DNA of 64,000 nt from IMG/VR virus record IMGVR_UViG_3300008113_000003, positions 142,297 to 206,296 of that record, one strand, 5' to 3'. Positions 32,061 to 40,244 of this stretch are shown here, piece by piece. The position numbers and the translations under genes are program-made. The notes below the pieces were generated by a model. It ran no database searches. It was given only the letters and a program-made list of their open reading frames with translations, and had not been told where the DNA came from. Positions within the stretch are counted from its first letter, which is position 1. Each line of letters opens with the position of its first letter. Source of the stretch: a virus.

Positions 32061-32447
32061 ATGGTACCAAAAAAGAAAAAAGTTGACGTTTCAGAGGATA
32101 GCATGAAAGAGCTCATGCAAGAGACTTATAATGAAATTGTTGACGAAAGAAATAGAGCCTTAACAGCTTACAAAAAGTTTACAAAGGATATCAATGAAAA
32201 TTCTGATATTGCTTTAGTTGGTAAAATTACGAATGATTTATTAAAAATAATCGATTCATCAATTGAAAAAAAACTAAGGTTAATCAAAATCCAAGGTGAC
32301 ATACTTTATAAATCTGGTAAACCATCCGATGCCGCTGGTGTTGGAAATATGACAATTACCGATGAGGATAGGAAATGGGCTGAGGATTTTATCAAAAAAC
32401 AAGCAACTACAAGTGAATCGGATACGAACGAAAAAGAGTATGAATAA
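32061..32447 (+). CDS. Putative small terminase-like protein (gp16-like), 128 aa
   Basis: A mainly helical protein. KELMQETYNEIVDERNRALTAYKKFTKDI (about 15-43) and VGKITNDLLKIIDSSIEKKLRLIKIQGDIL (about 53-82) form a predicted coiled-coil pair. A disordered polar tail follows. T4 gp16 has the same helical core (coiled-coil assembly domain) and a similar 'G-T-N-I' tail; size is somewhat smaller (164 aa in T4). gp16 recognises DNA and regulates the packaging ATPase. No sequence identity proves this, and any coiled-coil structural protein would look alike. It lies 3 nt before the next gene and downstream of a late promoter. Confidence 0.35.
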   Translation: MVPKKKKVDVSEDSMKELMQETYNEIVDERNRALTAYKKFTKDINENSDIALVGKITNDLLKIIDSSIEKKLRLIKIQGDILYKSGKPSDAAGVGNMTITDEDRKWAEDFIKKQATTSESDTNEKEYE

Positions 32448-32449
32448 TA

Positions 32450-34354
32450 ATGGGTTCACAAAGCGAAATATTCTCAAGATATAGATCATTAGTGGTTTCT
32501 AATAAACAGAAACCATACGCTACCGATGCGCAAAAAAAATTAGATAAATTAGAATTTGTTGATTTTTTAATTGAACTAATCAAATCAACCAGGGGTCAAA
32601 AAGAATTTAAAAGTTTAATTCTAAAAGGTAGTTTATCCCAATTAAAAAAATTTGATGAAATCAACAAGGTTATTGTTGATAGTTTTATAGCAGCATTTGG
32701 TTGTGACAGTAATTTAATTATACCGCAAAAATATACAACATTAGCGGTTGGTGGTATAGAAATAACCAAACAAGAAATTGACTCTTTTGGTTTATTGAAT
32801 ATTGATCCTGACACAAAAACAGGTAAATTAATGTATGAGGGTAATGATATTACCAAACATGCAAATTACTTTTTCAGTAAAGCACAAAATGCTATAAGTG
32901 ACGCACCTTTAGTTTTAAAAAAGGGTAGTAGGGTTTTATTCACACTATACGCAAAAGATTCATCAACGTTTGTTTTTAAATTTGGTGAATTTTACTCTAA
33001 AAAACAATTTTCAATTTTTTTAGAAGATTATTTATCCGTTGCAACACCAGTTTTTAATTTCCCTAATTTTATGGCCATATTAATGGACATATTAACTGGT
33101 TCATTATCAGTTAAAGCTAAACTAAATAAAAAAATAATAGTTAAACAAAGTGCTTTAATTAAAGGTTTAAAAAAAATGTTTGGGTTCTGTAATGAGGATG
33201 ATAATGAAAATCCTGATTCCTCAAACAAATCTTTTTTAGATAAAGAGTTTAATCCAGCTGACGCACAAAAAAATGGCGAAGATGGCGGTGTTTTAAATAA
33301 TGACGCTGATTTTGATAACGTATTTAACTTTAATAAAAAGGAGTTAGACGATATAGAGAATACTGGTAATCTTAGAGCCAATGGGTTTTTAAGATTTTCA
33401 TCTTGTGGTAATCTTGATATTGCTATAAACCCAGATGACATTATAAACTCATTAGAGGAGTTATTTAATAATAGTCAGGGTAATAAACTATTATTTCCTG
33501 ATGAAAACCCACAAAATGTTGTACCGCAAGAAAATAATCCTTTAATTGATAACTCAAAAAAAATACCAAATTTAGATCAAGCATCCGATGTTTTGGACAA
33601 AGCTTTAAAAAATGGTATCAATGATGTTGTTAATTCTGGTGAAATAGGTGTGTCACTTAATTTACCTAATATAAATGCCGAGATTCAATTAAATATATTA
33701 AAAGCAATACCATATGCGTTAATGCAAATGATTGCAACACCTAAATTACTGCTGGTGCCTAAACTATTTTTAGTTTTAAAAGGTGATAACACGAAAAAAA
33801 CACCAGAAGAAATGATTTCTTTTATAAAACCATTAATTAAAAAAATTGGTAGCTTTATAACAGATTTATTAATTAAGAATATATTTAATTTAATAAAAAA
33901 GGATTTAATTGGTTTAGCTAAAAAAATCAGCGCTGATTTCTTAAAACAAAGAGGTCTTGATTATATATCATCACTAAAAAGTTTATTATCATTATTAAAA
34001 GCTTTAAAAGGTTTTAAAGTTGGTGGTTGCCAATCAATAATAGAACAAATACTTCGTTTGTTAAAATTATTAAATGTGGCACCAATGCCACCAATGCCAC
34101 CACCATTGGTATTATTGGGTGGTGCACTAAAACCTGGTTTAAATCAAATTGCTATGATTAATGATCTTAAATCTAATTTAAGTGAAAAAGGTATTGAAAC
34201 AGCCGCAACTTTTCCAGACGGAACACCAAACCATCTTATGATTGCTTTGGAAGAAAGTATGAAAGTTATGATTGGACATATAAAAACAAACGCAAAAATT
34301 GAAGTAACTACAGTTGGTGCTGGTTTTACAACAGGATTCGGACAAATACAGTAA
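32450..34354 (+). CDS. Structural protein, tail/baseplate type, 634 aa
   Basis: A long soluble protein without recognised family. The N-terminal 220 residues are mixed. A polar disordered stretch follows (about 245-300, Asp/Asn/Pro-rich), then a C-terminal region (about 400-600) of amphipathic helices rich in Lys/Leu/Ile, for example KPLIKKIGSFITDLLIKNIFNLIKKDLIGL (about 463-492). A Pro motif APMPPMPPPLVLLGGALKPG lies at about 544-563. Position between the gp16-like gene and the gp5-like baseplate gene fits a large baseplate or tail protein. The next ORF starts 3 nt after its stop. Confidence 0.55.
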   Translation: MGSQSEIFSRYRSLVVSNKQKPYATDAQKKLDKLEFVDFLIELIKSTRGQKEFKSLILKGSLSQLKKFDEINKVIVDSFIAAFGCDSNLIIPQKYTTLAVGGIEITKQEIDSFGLLNIDPDTKTGKLMYEGNDITKHANYFFSKAQNAISDAPLVLKKGSRVLFTLYAKDSSTFVFKFGEFYSKKQFSIFLEDYLSVATPVFNFPNFMAILMDILTGSLSVKAKLNKKIIVKQSALIKGLKKMFGFCNEDDNENPDSSNKSFLDKEFNPADAQKNGEDGGVLNNDADFDNVFNFNKKELDDIENTGNLRANGFLRFSSCGNLDIAINPDDIINSLEELFNNSQGNKLLFPDENPQNVVPQENNPLIDNSKKIPNLDQASDVLDKALKNGINDVVNSGEIGVSLNLPNINAEIQLNILKAIPYALMQMIATPKLLLVPKLFLVLKGDNTKKTPEEMISFIKPLIKKIGSFITDLLIKNIFNLIKKDLIGLAKKISADFLKQRGLDYISSLKSLLSLLKALKGFKVGGCQSIIEQILRLLKLLNVAPMPPMPPPLVLLGGALKPGLNQIAMINDLKSNLSEKGIETAATFPDGTPNHLMIALEESMKVMIGHIKTNAKIEVTTVGAGFTTGFGQIQ

Positions 34355-34357
34355 TAT

Positions 34358-34576
34358 ATGAATAACCCAAAACTAAAAGAAATTTTTGAAAACGTTGATA
34401 AAAAATCAAATAAAGATTTAGCAACATTATTAGTTGCCTTAAAAAATGATTTTGAGGACGTTAAAGAAACTGTTTTAAAATTAACAGCAACCATGGAAGA
34501 ACTTGAGATTACATATGACAAAGTTTACAATGAATTAAAACAAAGATTAAAATTCGAAGATAAAAATGAAGGGTGA
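34358..34576 (+). CDS. Small coiled-coil protein, 72 aa
   Basis: Almost entirely helical, with heptad-like leucines from KNDFEDVKETVLKLTATMEELEITYDKVYNELKQRL (about 29-64). No transmembrane segment. It could be an adaptor between the two large baseplate-type proteins it separates: 3 nt after the first and overlapping the second by 11 nt. It might also be an assembly chaperone. Not identifiable by family. Confidence 0.55.
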   Translation: MNNPKLKEIFENVDKKSNKDLATLLVALKNDFEDVKETVLKLTATMEELEITYDKVYNELKQRLKFEDKNEG

Positions 34577-36239
34577 ATTTAGTTTAGGTATTTGTTTTAA
34601 CAACAACGATCCATTGAATCATGGTAGAATTCTTGTGGCTCCGTATGAAGAATACAAGGGGCAAGTCTCGTACACGTCTATTGAGAATGCTATTGATCGT
34701 TTAAACATAGGGTCAACCAAATATACAAAATGGTCCGATAGGGGTTCAGCTAACAATAAAACAGCCGATCCTTATATCGCCACCCCATTTTTACCTAACC
34801 AAATATCAGTAATACCAAAACCTGGTCAAGTTGTTAGATTAATTAAATACGATGACGGTACTTTAAATTATATTGGGCCAGTAACGCAAAACCCAGTAAC
34901 ATTAAACACAACTTATTTCGAAGAAAATAGTAGACGAAAATTCCCAGTATCGGATGACATATCAAATAGTGTCAATGACGCTGTTTTTTCTGGTTACAAT
35001 AATGAACAACTTTCTTTAGGTAACAATAGAATTTTATTAAGGTTAGACCATTTATCAAATCGTTCTAGAAAAAAAACTTACCCAATATTTCAAATATCAA
35101 AATTTACAAAAACCATAAACTATTCTGTTAAAGATGTTACTGAAACTGTTAAACCAGACGTTTTTTTGGATTATATAGTAGAAATAACCTTTGATTATAA
35201 AAGAAAAGATGATTTTAATAGTAAAAACATTGTTTGTAGTATTAATTTATACAATACTTTAGAAATTGTAACTAGTAAGCAAAGTAATCAATCGACAGTT
35301 GTTAGAGGTTTAATGAAAAAAGATTATAACAGATTCCAAGATTACACATCAGGTTTAAATTATAACCAATATACTGTTAGTCATACATTAGAATTCAATG
35401 ATATCGAATCAATGGATAAAGCTATCGAAGATATAATATCTTCGTACAAGACAAAAAAAATTAAATATTACAACCCACAATTAGTTGGTACTCAAAAAAT
35501 TGAAACCGCAGCTAATACAATTGTTTTAAGTAATAGAATACCATCTAAAGCCAATAATTCTGGTGCTAATCACGACACACCAGATGAGGTTGCTGATTTA
35601 AAAAACTTTGTTATTAGAATAAACCCAACGAGCAGGGATTTATACACTAATCCAAGCGCTGACTTACAGAATAAACTTAACATACCAGCAACTCAGCCAG
35701 TTGATACAACATCATTGAATTATATTAGGTTTAATGAATTTAACAATTTTATACGTAAAATTAAAAAATATAACAATGAAAGATTTTTGGGTGATCAGGA
35801 ACTACAAACACCTATTACAACAACAAGCAAAAAAACTCAACAAAATTTAAATGATAAAGAAGTTACTGTAAATGTTAACTATTCCGATAAATTTTTGTTT
35901 TTAAGCAGTATTAACTCAGTAGATTATCTTGAAAATGCCAGGGAAGGGATGAGTAATGAAACCGTTTCAAAATTTTTATCAAATTTAACTGTAGATGATT
36001 CAGGTAGAAGTTACCAAACATATGGCTTCATTAGGGGAGAAAAAGTTCTCGAGCTTTTAGACCAGATACTGTCTATTTTCTTGTCTCACGGACATTCTAT
36101 TGGGCAATCTGAGGGTTCTTTAAGTAAAAACGCTGTTGAATTAATCAAAAATTTGAGGGGTGATATTGCTCAAGAAATAAACGGAAATACAACAAATTCA
36201 ACAACAAAGATAATTAATCATAACTTACGTCTTAATTAA
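34566..36239 (+). CDS. Baseplate protein with gp5-like OB-fold N-terminus
   Basis: The 557-aa protein opens with an OB-like region (GRILVAPYEEYKG near 19-31, PNQISVIPKPGQVVRLIKYDDGTLNYIGPVTQNP near 78-111). This follows the plan of gp5/VgrG OB domains that form the baseplate hub spike base. The middle is Asn/Lys/Thr-rich without a lysozyme motif. The C-terminus (LELLDQILSIFLSHGHSIG) is helical with a His/Gly-rich end, seen in phage baseplate proteins. It lacks visible lysozyme catalytic residues, so it is not a complete gp5. Assignment is inference from the OB pattern and neighbours. Confidence 0.5.
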   Translation: MKGEFSLGICFNNNDPLNHGRILVAPYEEYKGQVSYTSIENAIDRLNIGSTKYTKWSDRGSANNKTADPYIATPFLPNQISVIPKPGQVVRLIKYDDGTLNYIGPVTQNPVTLNTTYFEENSRRKFPVSDDISNSVNDAVFSGYNNEQLSLGNNRILLRLDHLSNRSRKKTYPIFQISKFTKTINYSVKDVTETVKPDVFLDYIVEITFDYKRKDDFNSKNIVCSINLYNTLEIVTSKQSNQSTVVRGLMKKDYNRFQDYTSGLNYNQYTVSHTLEFNDIESMDKAIEDIISSYKTKKIKYYNPQLVGTQKIETAANTIVLSNRIPSKANNSGANHDTPDEVADLKNFVIRINPTSRDLYTNPSADLQNKLNIPATQPVDTTSLNYIRFNEFNNFIRKIKKYNNERFLGDQELQTPITTTSKKTQQNLNDKEVTVNVNYSDKFLFLSSINSVDYLENAREGMSNETVSKFLSNLTVDDSGRSYQTYGFIRGEKVLELLDQILSIFLSHGHSIGQSEGSLSKNAVELIKNLRGDIAQEINGNTTNSTTKIINHNLRLN

Positions 36240-36248
36240 AATATTTAT
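36240..36248 (+). promoter_or_regulatory. Late-type motif, AATATTTAT, close to start
   Basis: Ends only 4 nt before the ATG at 36253, so it is the weakest copy by spacing. If used, transcription would start at or after the start codon (leaderless). Confidence 0.3.
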
Positions 36249-36252
36249 TACT

Positions 36253-37626
36253 ATGGGCATATACAGAACATATTTTGATAAAAACAACACTATTGTTAGA
36301 GATAGTGATGTTAATACTGGCAGAAACCAAGTGTCAGAGCTATATTTTGGTAATCTCATCAGTAGATTTTTGTTCTATTGCTCATTTGATGAGATTAGAA
36401 ACCTTGTAAATTCTGGTGTTATAAATCCAAGCGGTAATATAAAACATATCTTAACGATTAAAAATACAAGTAATTTTAATATTAAGGATATATTGAGTAT
36501 CGATAATAATTTAATGTTTGGTGATTATTTCAGACCAACCTCATTTGACCTTGAATTACACGGAGTCAACCAATTTTGGGATGAGGGTAATGGGTATGAT
36601 TTTGCCACTGGAATTCAATCATTTCCACAAAATATTGAATATGTTTTAGGGCCATCAAACTGGACTAAAGCAACAAATACGACAAATTTTTCAACACCTG
36701 GTGTTGTCCCTAATAATTCAATACCAATTGCAACCCAACATTTGGATCTAGGTAATGAAGATATTAAAATGGACATAACCAATTTTGTTAATGCTATTAT
36801 AACTGGAACCACAAATGGTACGCACAATGGATTTTGTTTAAAATATTCAAACGCCATTGAATCTTTGACATTTCCAGATAGTAGAGTTTGTGCACTTGGT
36901 TTGTTCACAAGACACACACAAACCTTTTTTGAACCGTATATTGAAACAGTATATGATGATCATATTGATGATGAGAGAGTTACTTTTTATTTAGGTAAAG
37001 ACAATAAAATTTTCTTTTACTCAGTAATTAATGGTAAGCTAGAAAATTTAGATCAATTACCAACATGCACAATTAATGGTACTGGATATACTGTCAACCA
37101 AAAAACAAAGGGTGTTTATTATGTAACGGTTAATGGTGACGAATCAAATTTTGTGAGTTATACAGAGTATAATGACATTTGGAGTGATATTGTTTATAAT
37201 GGTAATACTAGACCAGACGTAAAATTAAGATTTGTTCCAATTGATGCTGATAAGTATTATAATTTTAACATAGATGCTTTGGATGATACGAGATATGGTT
37301 TATCTTTGAGCGGTATTAAAGTTGGTGAGGGTTTGCAACAAGGTGAACAAAGAAAGGTTAACATTCTTTTAAGAAAGCCTTACACCGTATCAGAATACTA
37401 TGTAAGTAATAGTGTTTATTATAAACTTTACGTTAAACAAGGGCCAGCTATTATTGATATTTTTGATTGGCAGCCAGCTAATAAAGCCTTAAATAATAAC
37501 TATTTTACAATAGATACAACTTGGATGGTACCACAAAGATATTTTGTTGACATCAAGATCGAAACCAACGGTGAAACAACATTACATAGTAATGAATTGC
37601 ATTTTGACGTTGTAAATAAAGCTTAA
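36253..37626 (+). CDS. Adhesin/fibre-like structural protein, 457 aa
   Basis: The N-terminus MGIYRTYFDKNNTIVRDSDVNTGRNQVSELYFG resembles the opening of tail-associated proteins in flavobacterial-type phages. The body has a DNRLRE-like carbohydrate-binding pattern: VNQFWDEGNGYDF, later HLDLGNEDIKMDITNFVNAI and GFCLKYSNAIES (about 173-205). The C-terminal part is an Ig-like beta region (YYVSNSVYYKLYVKQGPAIIDIFDW...). A receptor-binding or baseplate fibre role is plausible. Its start 4 nt after the motif is supported by the conserved N-terminus. The next gene follows after 4 nt. Confidence 0.55.
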   Translation: MGIYRTYFDKNNTIVRDSDVNTGRNQVSELYFGNLISRFLFYCSFDEIRNLVNSGVINPSGNIKHILTIKNTSNFNIKDILSIDNNLMFGDYFRPTSFDLELHGVNQFWDEGNGYDFATGIQSFPQNIEYVLGPSNWTKATNTTNFSTPGVVPNNSIPIATQHLDLGNEDIKMDITNFVNAIITGTTNGTHNGFCLKYSNAIESLTFPDSRVCALGLFTRHTQTFFEPYIETVYDDHIDDERVTFYLGKDNKIFFYSVINGKLENLDQLPTCTINGTGYTVNQKTKGVYYVTVNGDESNFVSYTEYNDIWSDIVYNGNTRPDVKLRFVPIDADKYYNFNIDALDDTRYGLSLSGIKVGEGLQQGEQRKVNILLRKPYTVSEYYVSNSVYYKLYVKQGPAIIDIFDWQPANKALNNNYFTIDTTWMVPQRYFVDIKIETNGETTLHSNELHFDVVNKA

Positions 37627-37630
37627 CAAC

Positions 37631-38035
37631 ATGTATTTAATTTATATAAACCCACTTAATAAGAATTTTAAAGGTCAATACACCTACGAGTTTATCTTTA
37701 CAAAGCGTTTAGATAATGTCGAGTATGGTGATGATTGGGATGTTCAACCAGCTTCAAGCGGAACACCAACACCACCAAGTGTTAGACAGATCGAATCAAT
37801 TGGTATGTTAAAATCAGATGATATTGAATTGGATCTCGCAATGAATTCGGACACATTTTCAATGTATGACTGTGTTGAAGGTATTATCGCACTTGGTTGG
37901 GAATCAGAATCACCTGAAATCGAAGATAGACTAGTGTTCAGATATGGGGAAACCATTGAATCGATAAAAGAAAAAATATATAGTAGAGATAAGCTACTAA
38001 CAATAATAAATAAAGAAGAAATAGATAAATTCTAA
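37631..38035 (+). CDS. Hypothetical late protein, 134 aa
   Basis: A compact protein. MYLIYINPLNKNFKGQYTYEFIFTKRLDNVEYGDDWDVQPA looks like a small phage tail or baseplate domain ending in a Pro linker (SGTPTPPS). A helical C-terminus (RYGETIESIKEKIYSRDKLLTII) follows. It is acidic in the middle. The family is unrecognised. The start is 4 nt after the adhesin-like gene, and the next gene starts 8 nt after the stop. Confidence 0.55.
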   Translation: MYLIYINPLNKNFKGQYTYEFIFTKRLDNVEYGDDWDVQPASSGTPTPPSVRQIESIGMLKSDDIELDLAMNSDTFSMYDCVEGIIALGWESESPEIEDRLVFRYGETIESIKEKIYSRDKLLTIINKEEIDKF

Positions 38036-38043
38036 CGGAAAAT

Positions 38044-38880
38044 ATGGAAACAAATAACAATGATGATGTAATGGGTAAAGCAGCTGCCTCAGCAATTGAA
38101 AACCCAGAGGGTATGGCGCAAAGTTTGGATAATTTAAAAAATACATTACAACAACTTGCGGATAAAGCTAAAGAAGTAAAAGCTACTGCTGGTGTACAAG
38201 ATACAAACACTGGGGTACAAACAGAAGGTGAATCGGGAAGTCCTTGGACTGAAGAGGATACTATAGATGAGTTAATGTCTAAAGTTTTAGGTTATACCTA
38301 TTACGACTCACCATGGAACCAAAGAAATAGATTAAAATCTAGCAGTGAAAGGTATAATATTAATGATGAATCTGGTAAGACAGTTAAAGCAAACGCTTCC
38401 GAAGAAGACGTTATTGAATACGCTAACACCGTTTATCATTACGATATGGTTGATAACGATGGCGAGGAAATTAAAAGCTTTGAGGACGCTAAAAACGCTT
38501 TAGAGAATGAAGGTAGTTTTAAACTTGTTAATGTTAAAGACACTAAACAAATGAGTTTGTTCCCAGCAGAGAAAAAACAAGAAGTGGAAAAACCAAATAC
38601 CGTTATTAGTAAAATGGACGATGCTTCATACCAACGCTTTCTTGATGGTATTAGTAATGCTTTTGTACGTAACAGAGTTAGTGAAGTGATTGAAATGTTA
38701 AAAGCTGGGGATAAAAAAGGTGCCTACGTTAAATTAAGAAGTTTGGTTGATTCATTAAAAGAATCAAAAGAAAATTTGGTTAATTCAGAAACATTTCGTA
38801 TTATTGCAGAGTCAGAAAGACCAAAATTGACAAAATCAGATATTTTGGAATTTGTTAAACAACGTAAAAATACACTATAA
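38044..38880 (+). CDS. Hypothetical protein with a sliding-clamp-binding-like motif, 278 aa
   Basis: A helical-polar protein with no recognised domain. Residues 169-173 are QMSLF, a match to the bacterial beta-clamp-binding motif (QLSLF consensus), within a charged linker (VKDTKQMSLFPAEKKQEV). The N-terminus is Asn/Asp/Glu-rich (1-70). Central helices (about 71-160) and a C-terminal helical domain (SYQRFLDGISNAFVRNRVSEVIEML, then KLRSLVDSLKESKENLV) follow. The motif suggests contact with the replication clamp of host or phage, as T4 gp55 and gp33 do, but may be coincidental. It follows a baseplate-type block. Confidence 0.5.
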   Translation: METNNNDDVMGKAAASAIENPEGMAQSLDNLKNTLQQLADKAKEVKATAGVQDTNTGVQTEGESGSPWTEEDTIDELMSKVLGYTYYDSPWNQRNRLKSSSERYNINDESGKTVKANASEEDVIEYANTVYHYDMVDNDGEEIKSFEDAKNALENEGSFKLVNVKDTKQMSLFPAEKKQEVEKPNTVISKMDDASYQRFLDGISNAFVRNRVSEVIEMLKAGDKKGAYVKLRSLVDSLKESKENLVNSETFRIIAESERPKLTKSDILEFVKQRKNTL

Positions 38881-38881
38881 A

Positions 38882-39013
38882 ATGAAAAATAATCAAATGC
38901 CACTACCGACAGAAACGCCTGTTGAAACACCAGTAAAAACACCTAACCCAGTTAAGGACCCGTCAAAAATTGACATACCAAAACCAAAAGCTGATCCGAA
39001 ACCAAAAGCATAA
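38882..39013 (+). CDS. Proline-rich small protein, 43 aa
   Basis: ATG at 38882 one nt after the previous stop. Product MKNNQMPLPTETPVETPV followed by KTPNPVKDPSKIDIPKPKAD. The sequence is Pro/Thr/Lys-rich with no hydrophobic core, so it is intrinsically disordered. It may be a linker peptide, a decoration, or a non-functional reading frame. Start spacing and the stop before the 39017 promoter support it as real but not strongly. Confidence 0.45.
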   Translation: MKNNQMPLPTETPVETPVKTPNPVKDPSKIDIPKPKADPKPKA

Positions 39014-39016
39014 AAA

Positions 39017-39048
39017 TTTGGTTATTTAAAAAGTTTTACTTATATTTG
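39017..39048 (+). promoter_or_regulatory. Bacteroidetes-type promoter before the 39080 gene
   Basis: TTTG (39017-39020), 20-nt spacer, TATATTTG (39041-39048): both boxes are consensus. The transcript would begin near the hairpin at 39047-39071. Confidence 0.8.
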
Positions 39049-39071
39049 CCTTGTTAATAATAAACAAGGCA
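39047..39071 (+). terminator. Hairpin with T8 tract in the leader: attenuator-like
   Basis: A perfect 9-bp stem (TGCCTTGTT / AACAAGGCA) with 7-nt loop AATAATA. Eight T follow directly (39072-39079), then the ATG at 39080. It has the form of an intrinsic terminator placed between promoter and gene. Because it starts inside the promoter -7 box it may instead be a 5'-end stabilising hairpin. Confidence 0.55.
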
Positions 39072-39079
39072 TTTTTTTT

Positions 39080-40216
39080 ATGAGAAAATCAGGACTACAA
39101 TTGGGTGATTACCCAAACTACATCGCTAAATCAACGGTTGATAAACTATCTAAGCGAACTCACCCATTGGCTAAAATGCCATACTATGACCAATCTACTC
39201 ATCCAGAAACGTGGAGAGAAGAAGTTATTGCATCAGATCGTTATAAAGAATTGGTTGATTCTTATTGTAACACATTTGGTATGGACAAATCCCAGTTAAA
39301 CCCAATGGATGTTATGATGTCCGCTGGCTCAGCTAATTATATTGCTGTTAGTAAAGAAAATGGTAAGAGACCAGCGCTTTGCAATTTAGCCGAAAAAATC
39401 ATTAGAGATGAATGGTTTATTGGTAAAGATGAGGTTATTTTTGACCTTGAGATACTAGAACCAGGTAAAATTAAACTACCTGAAAACATGAGTATGGAAT
39501 CACCTTTAAACGAAGAAGAGAAAGAGGAGATTGAAAATGAGATGGGTGATGAGGTTGTGAAAAGAAGAACAATTAATGCGCTTGCACAAGGTGCTTCATT
39601 AAGGGGTCATTACTTATTCCATTTATATCGTACTGAAATTGAAGAAATTGTACCCGATATTACAAGCTATTACCAAAAAGCTTTAATTGCAAATGATTTA
39701 TTTTATTACTTGATTAGTGACGAAATGTTCCAAAAGCAAATTGAGGCTGACGATTCAAATAACGCTGGTTACGTTAAGCTTGACTTTAGCGGAGAAATAC
39801 CTAAAATTATAGCAAAAGCGATTAATTTGCCGATATTAATCCATGAAATGATAAAAGGTATTATCTCTTTGTTATCTGTAGCTGGTTTACCAGAAGAAGA
39901 TGCGGATAAAGTGATTGAATATACTGATACTATCATTGCTGAATTGTGGGATATTCGTTTATTTCCTGTTGTATGGGCTAATTTTCACGCTTTAATTGAT
40001 GACGAAGATTATGACATTAAAAAATTAATCTTAATTGATCTCTTTAAACGAGATGCTGAAGATTTTATTGATTTTATGTCATTGTTGGAACATCGACCTG
40101 ATTATGCAAGAAAAGAGATAAAAGATATTGTTAAGGAAAAAAGAATGGAAATTATGGAATATAATTTTATTAAAGATGACCTTGATAATCTTGATTTAAG
40201 CGATTTAGGACTATAA
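39080..40216 (+). CDS. Hypothetical protein upstream of terminase, 378 aa
   Basis: No family recognised. The N-terminal region (MRKSGLQLGDYPNYIAKSTVDKLSKRTHPL) precedes an acidic helical segment around 140-175 (EEEKEEIENEMGDEVVKRRTINALAQGASLRGHYLFHLY). The C-terminus is helical and acidic (EDADKVIEYTDTIIAELWDI, EHRPDYARKEIKDIVKEKRMEIM). It is driven by its own host-type promoter plus a leader hairpin rather than by the late motif, which sets it apart from the head genes after it. It could be an early or middle protein lying next to the late head module. It ends 28 nt before the large terminase start. Confidence 0.55.
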   Translation: MRKSGLQLGDYPNYIAKSTVDKLSKRTHPLAKMPYYDQSTHPETWREEVIASDRYKELVDSYCNTFGMDKSQLNPMDVMMSAGSANYIAVSKENGKRPALCNLAEKIIRDEWFIGKDEVIFDLEILEPGKIKLPENMSMESPLNEEEKEEIENEMGDEVVKRRTINALAQGASLRGHYLFHLYRTEIEEIVPDITSYYQKALIANDLFYYLISDEMFQKQIEADDSNNAGYVKLDFSGEIPKIIAKAINLPILIHEMIKGIISLLSVAGLPEEDADKVIEYTDTIIAELWDIRLFPVVWANFHALIDDEDYDIKKLILIDLFKRDAEDFIDFMSLLEHRPDYARKEIKDIVKEKRMEIMEYNFIKDDLDNLDLSDLGL

Positions 40217-40219
40217 TAA

Positions 40220-40228
40220 ACTATTTAT
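40220..40228 (+). promoter_or_regulatory. Candidate late promoter of the large terminase, ACTATTTAT
   Basis: Ends 16 nt before the TTG start of the terminase at 40245, the usual spacing of this motif set. It helps choose TTG over an out-of-frame ATG at 40229. Confidence 0.55.
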
Positions 40229-40244
40229 ATGGAAACAATAGGCC

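Noticed and set aside
38882-39013. Rejecting the 43-aa proline-rich ORF as noise
   Set aside because: Kept as a low-confidence gene instead, since it abuts the previous stop and ends just before a promoter.
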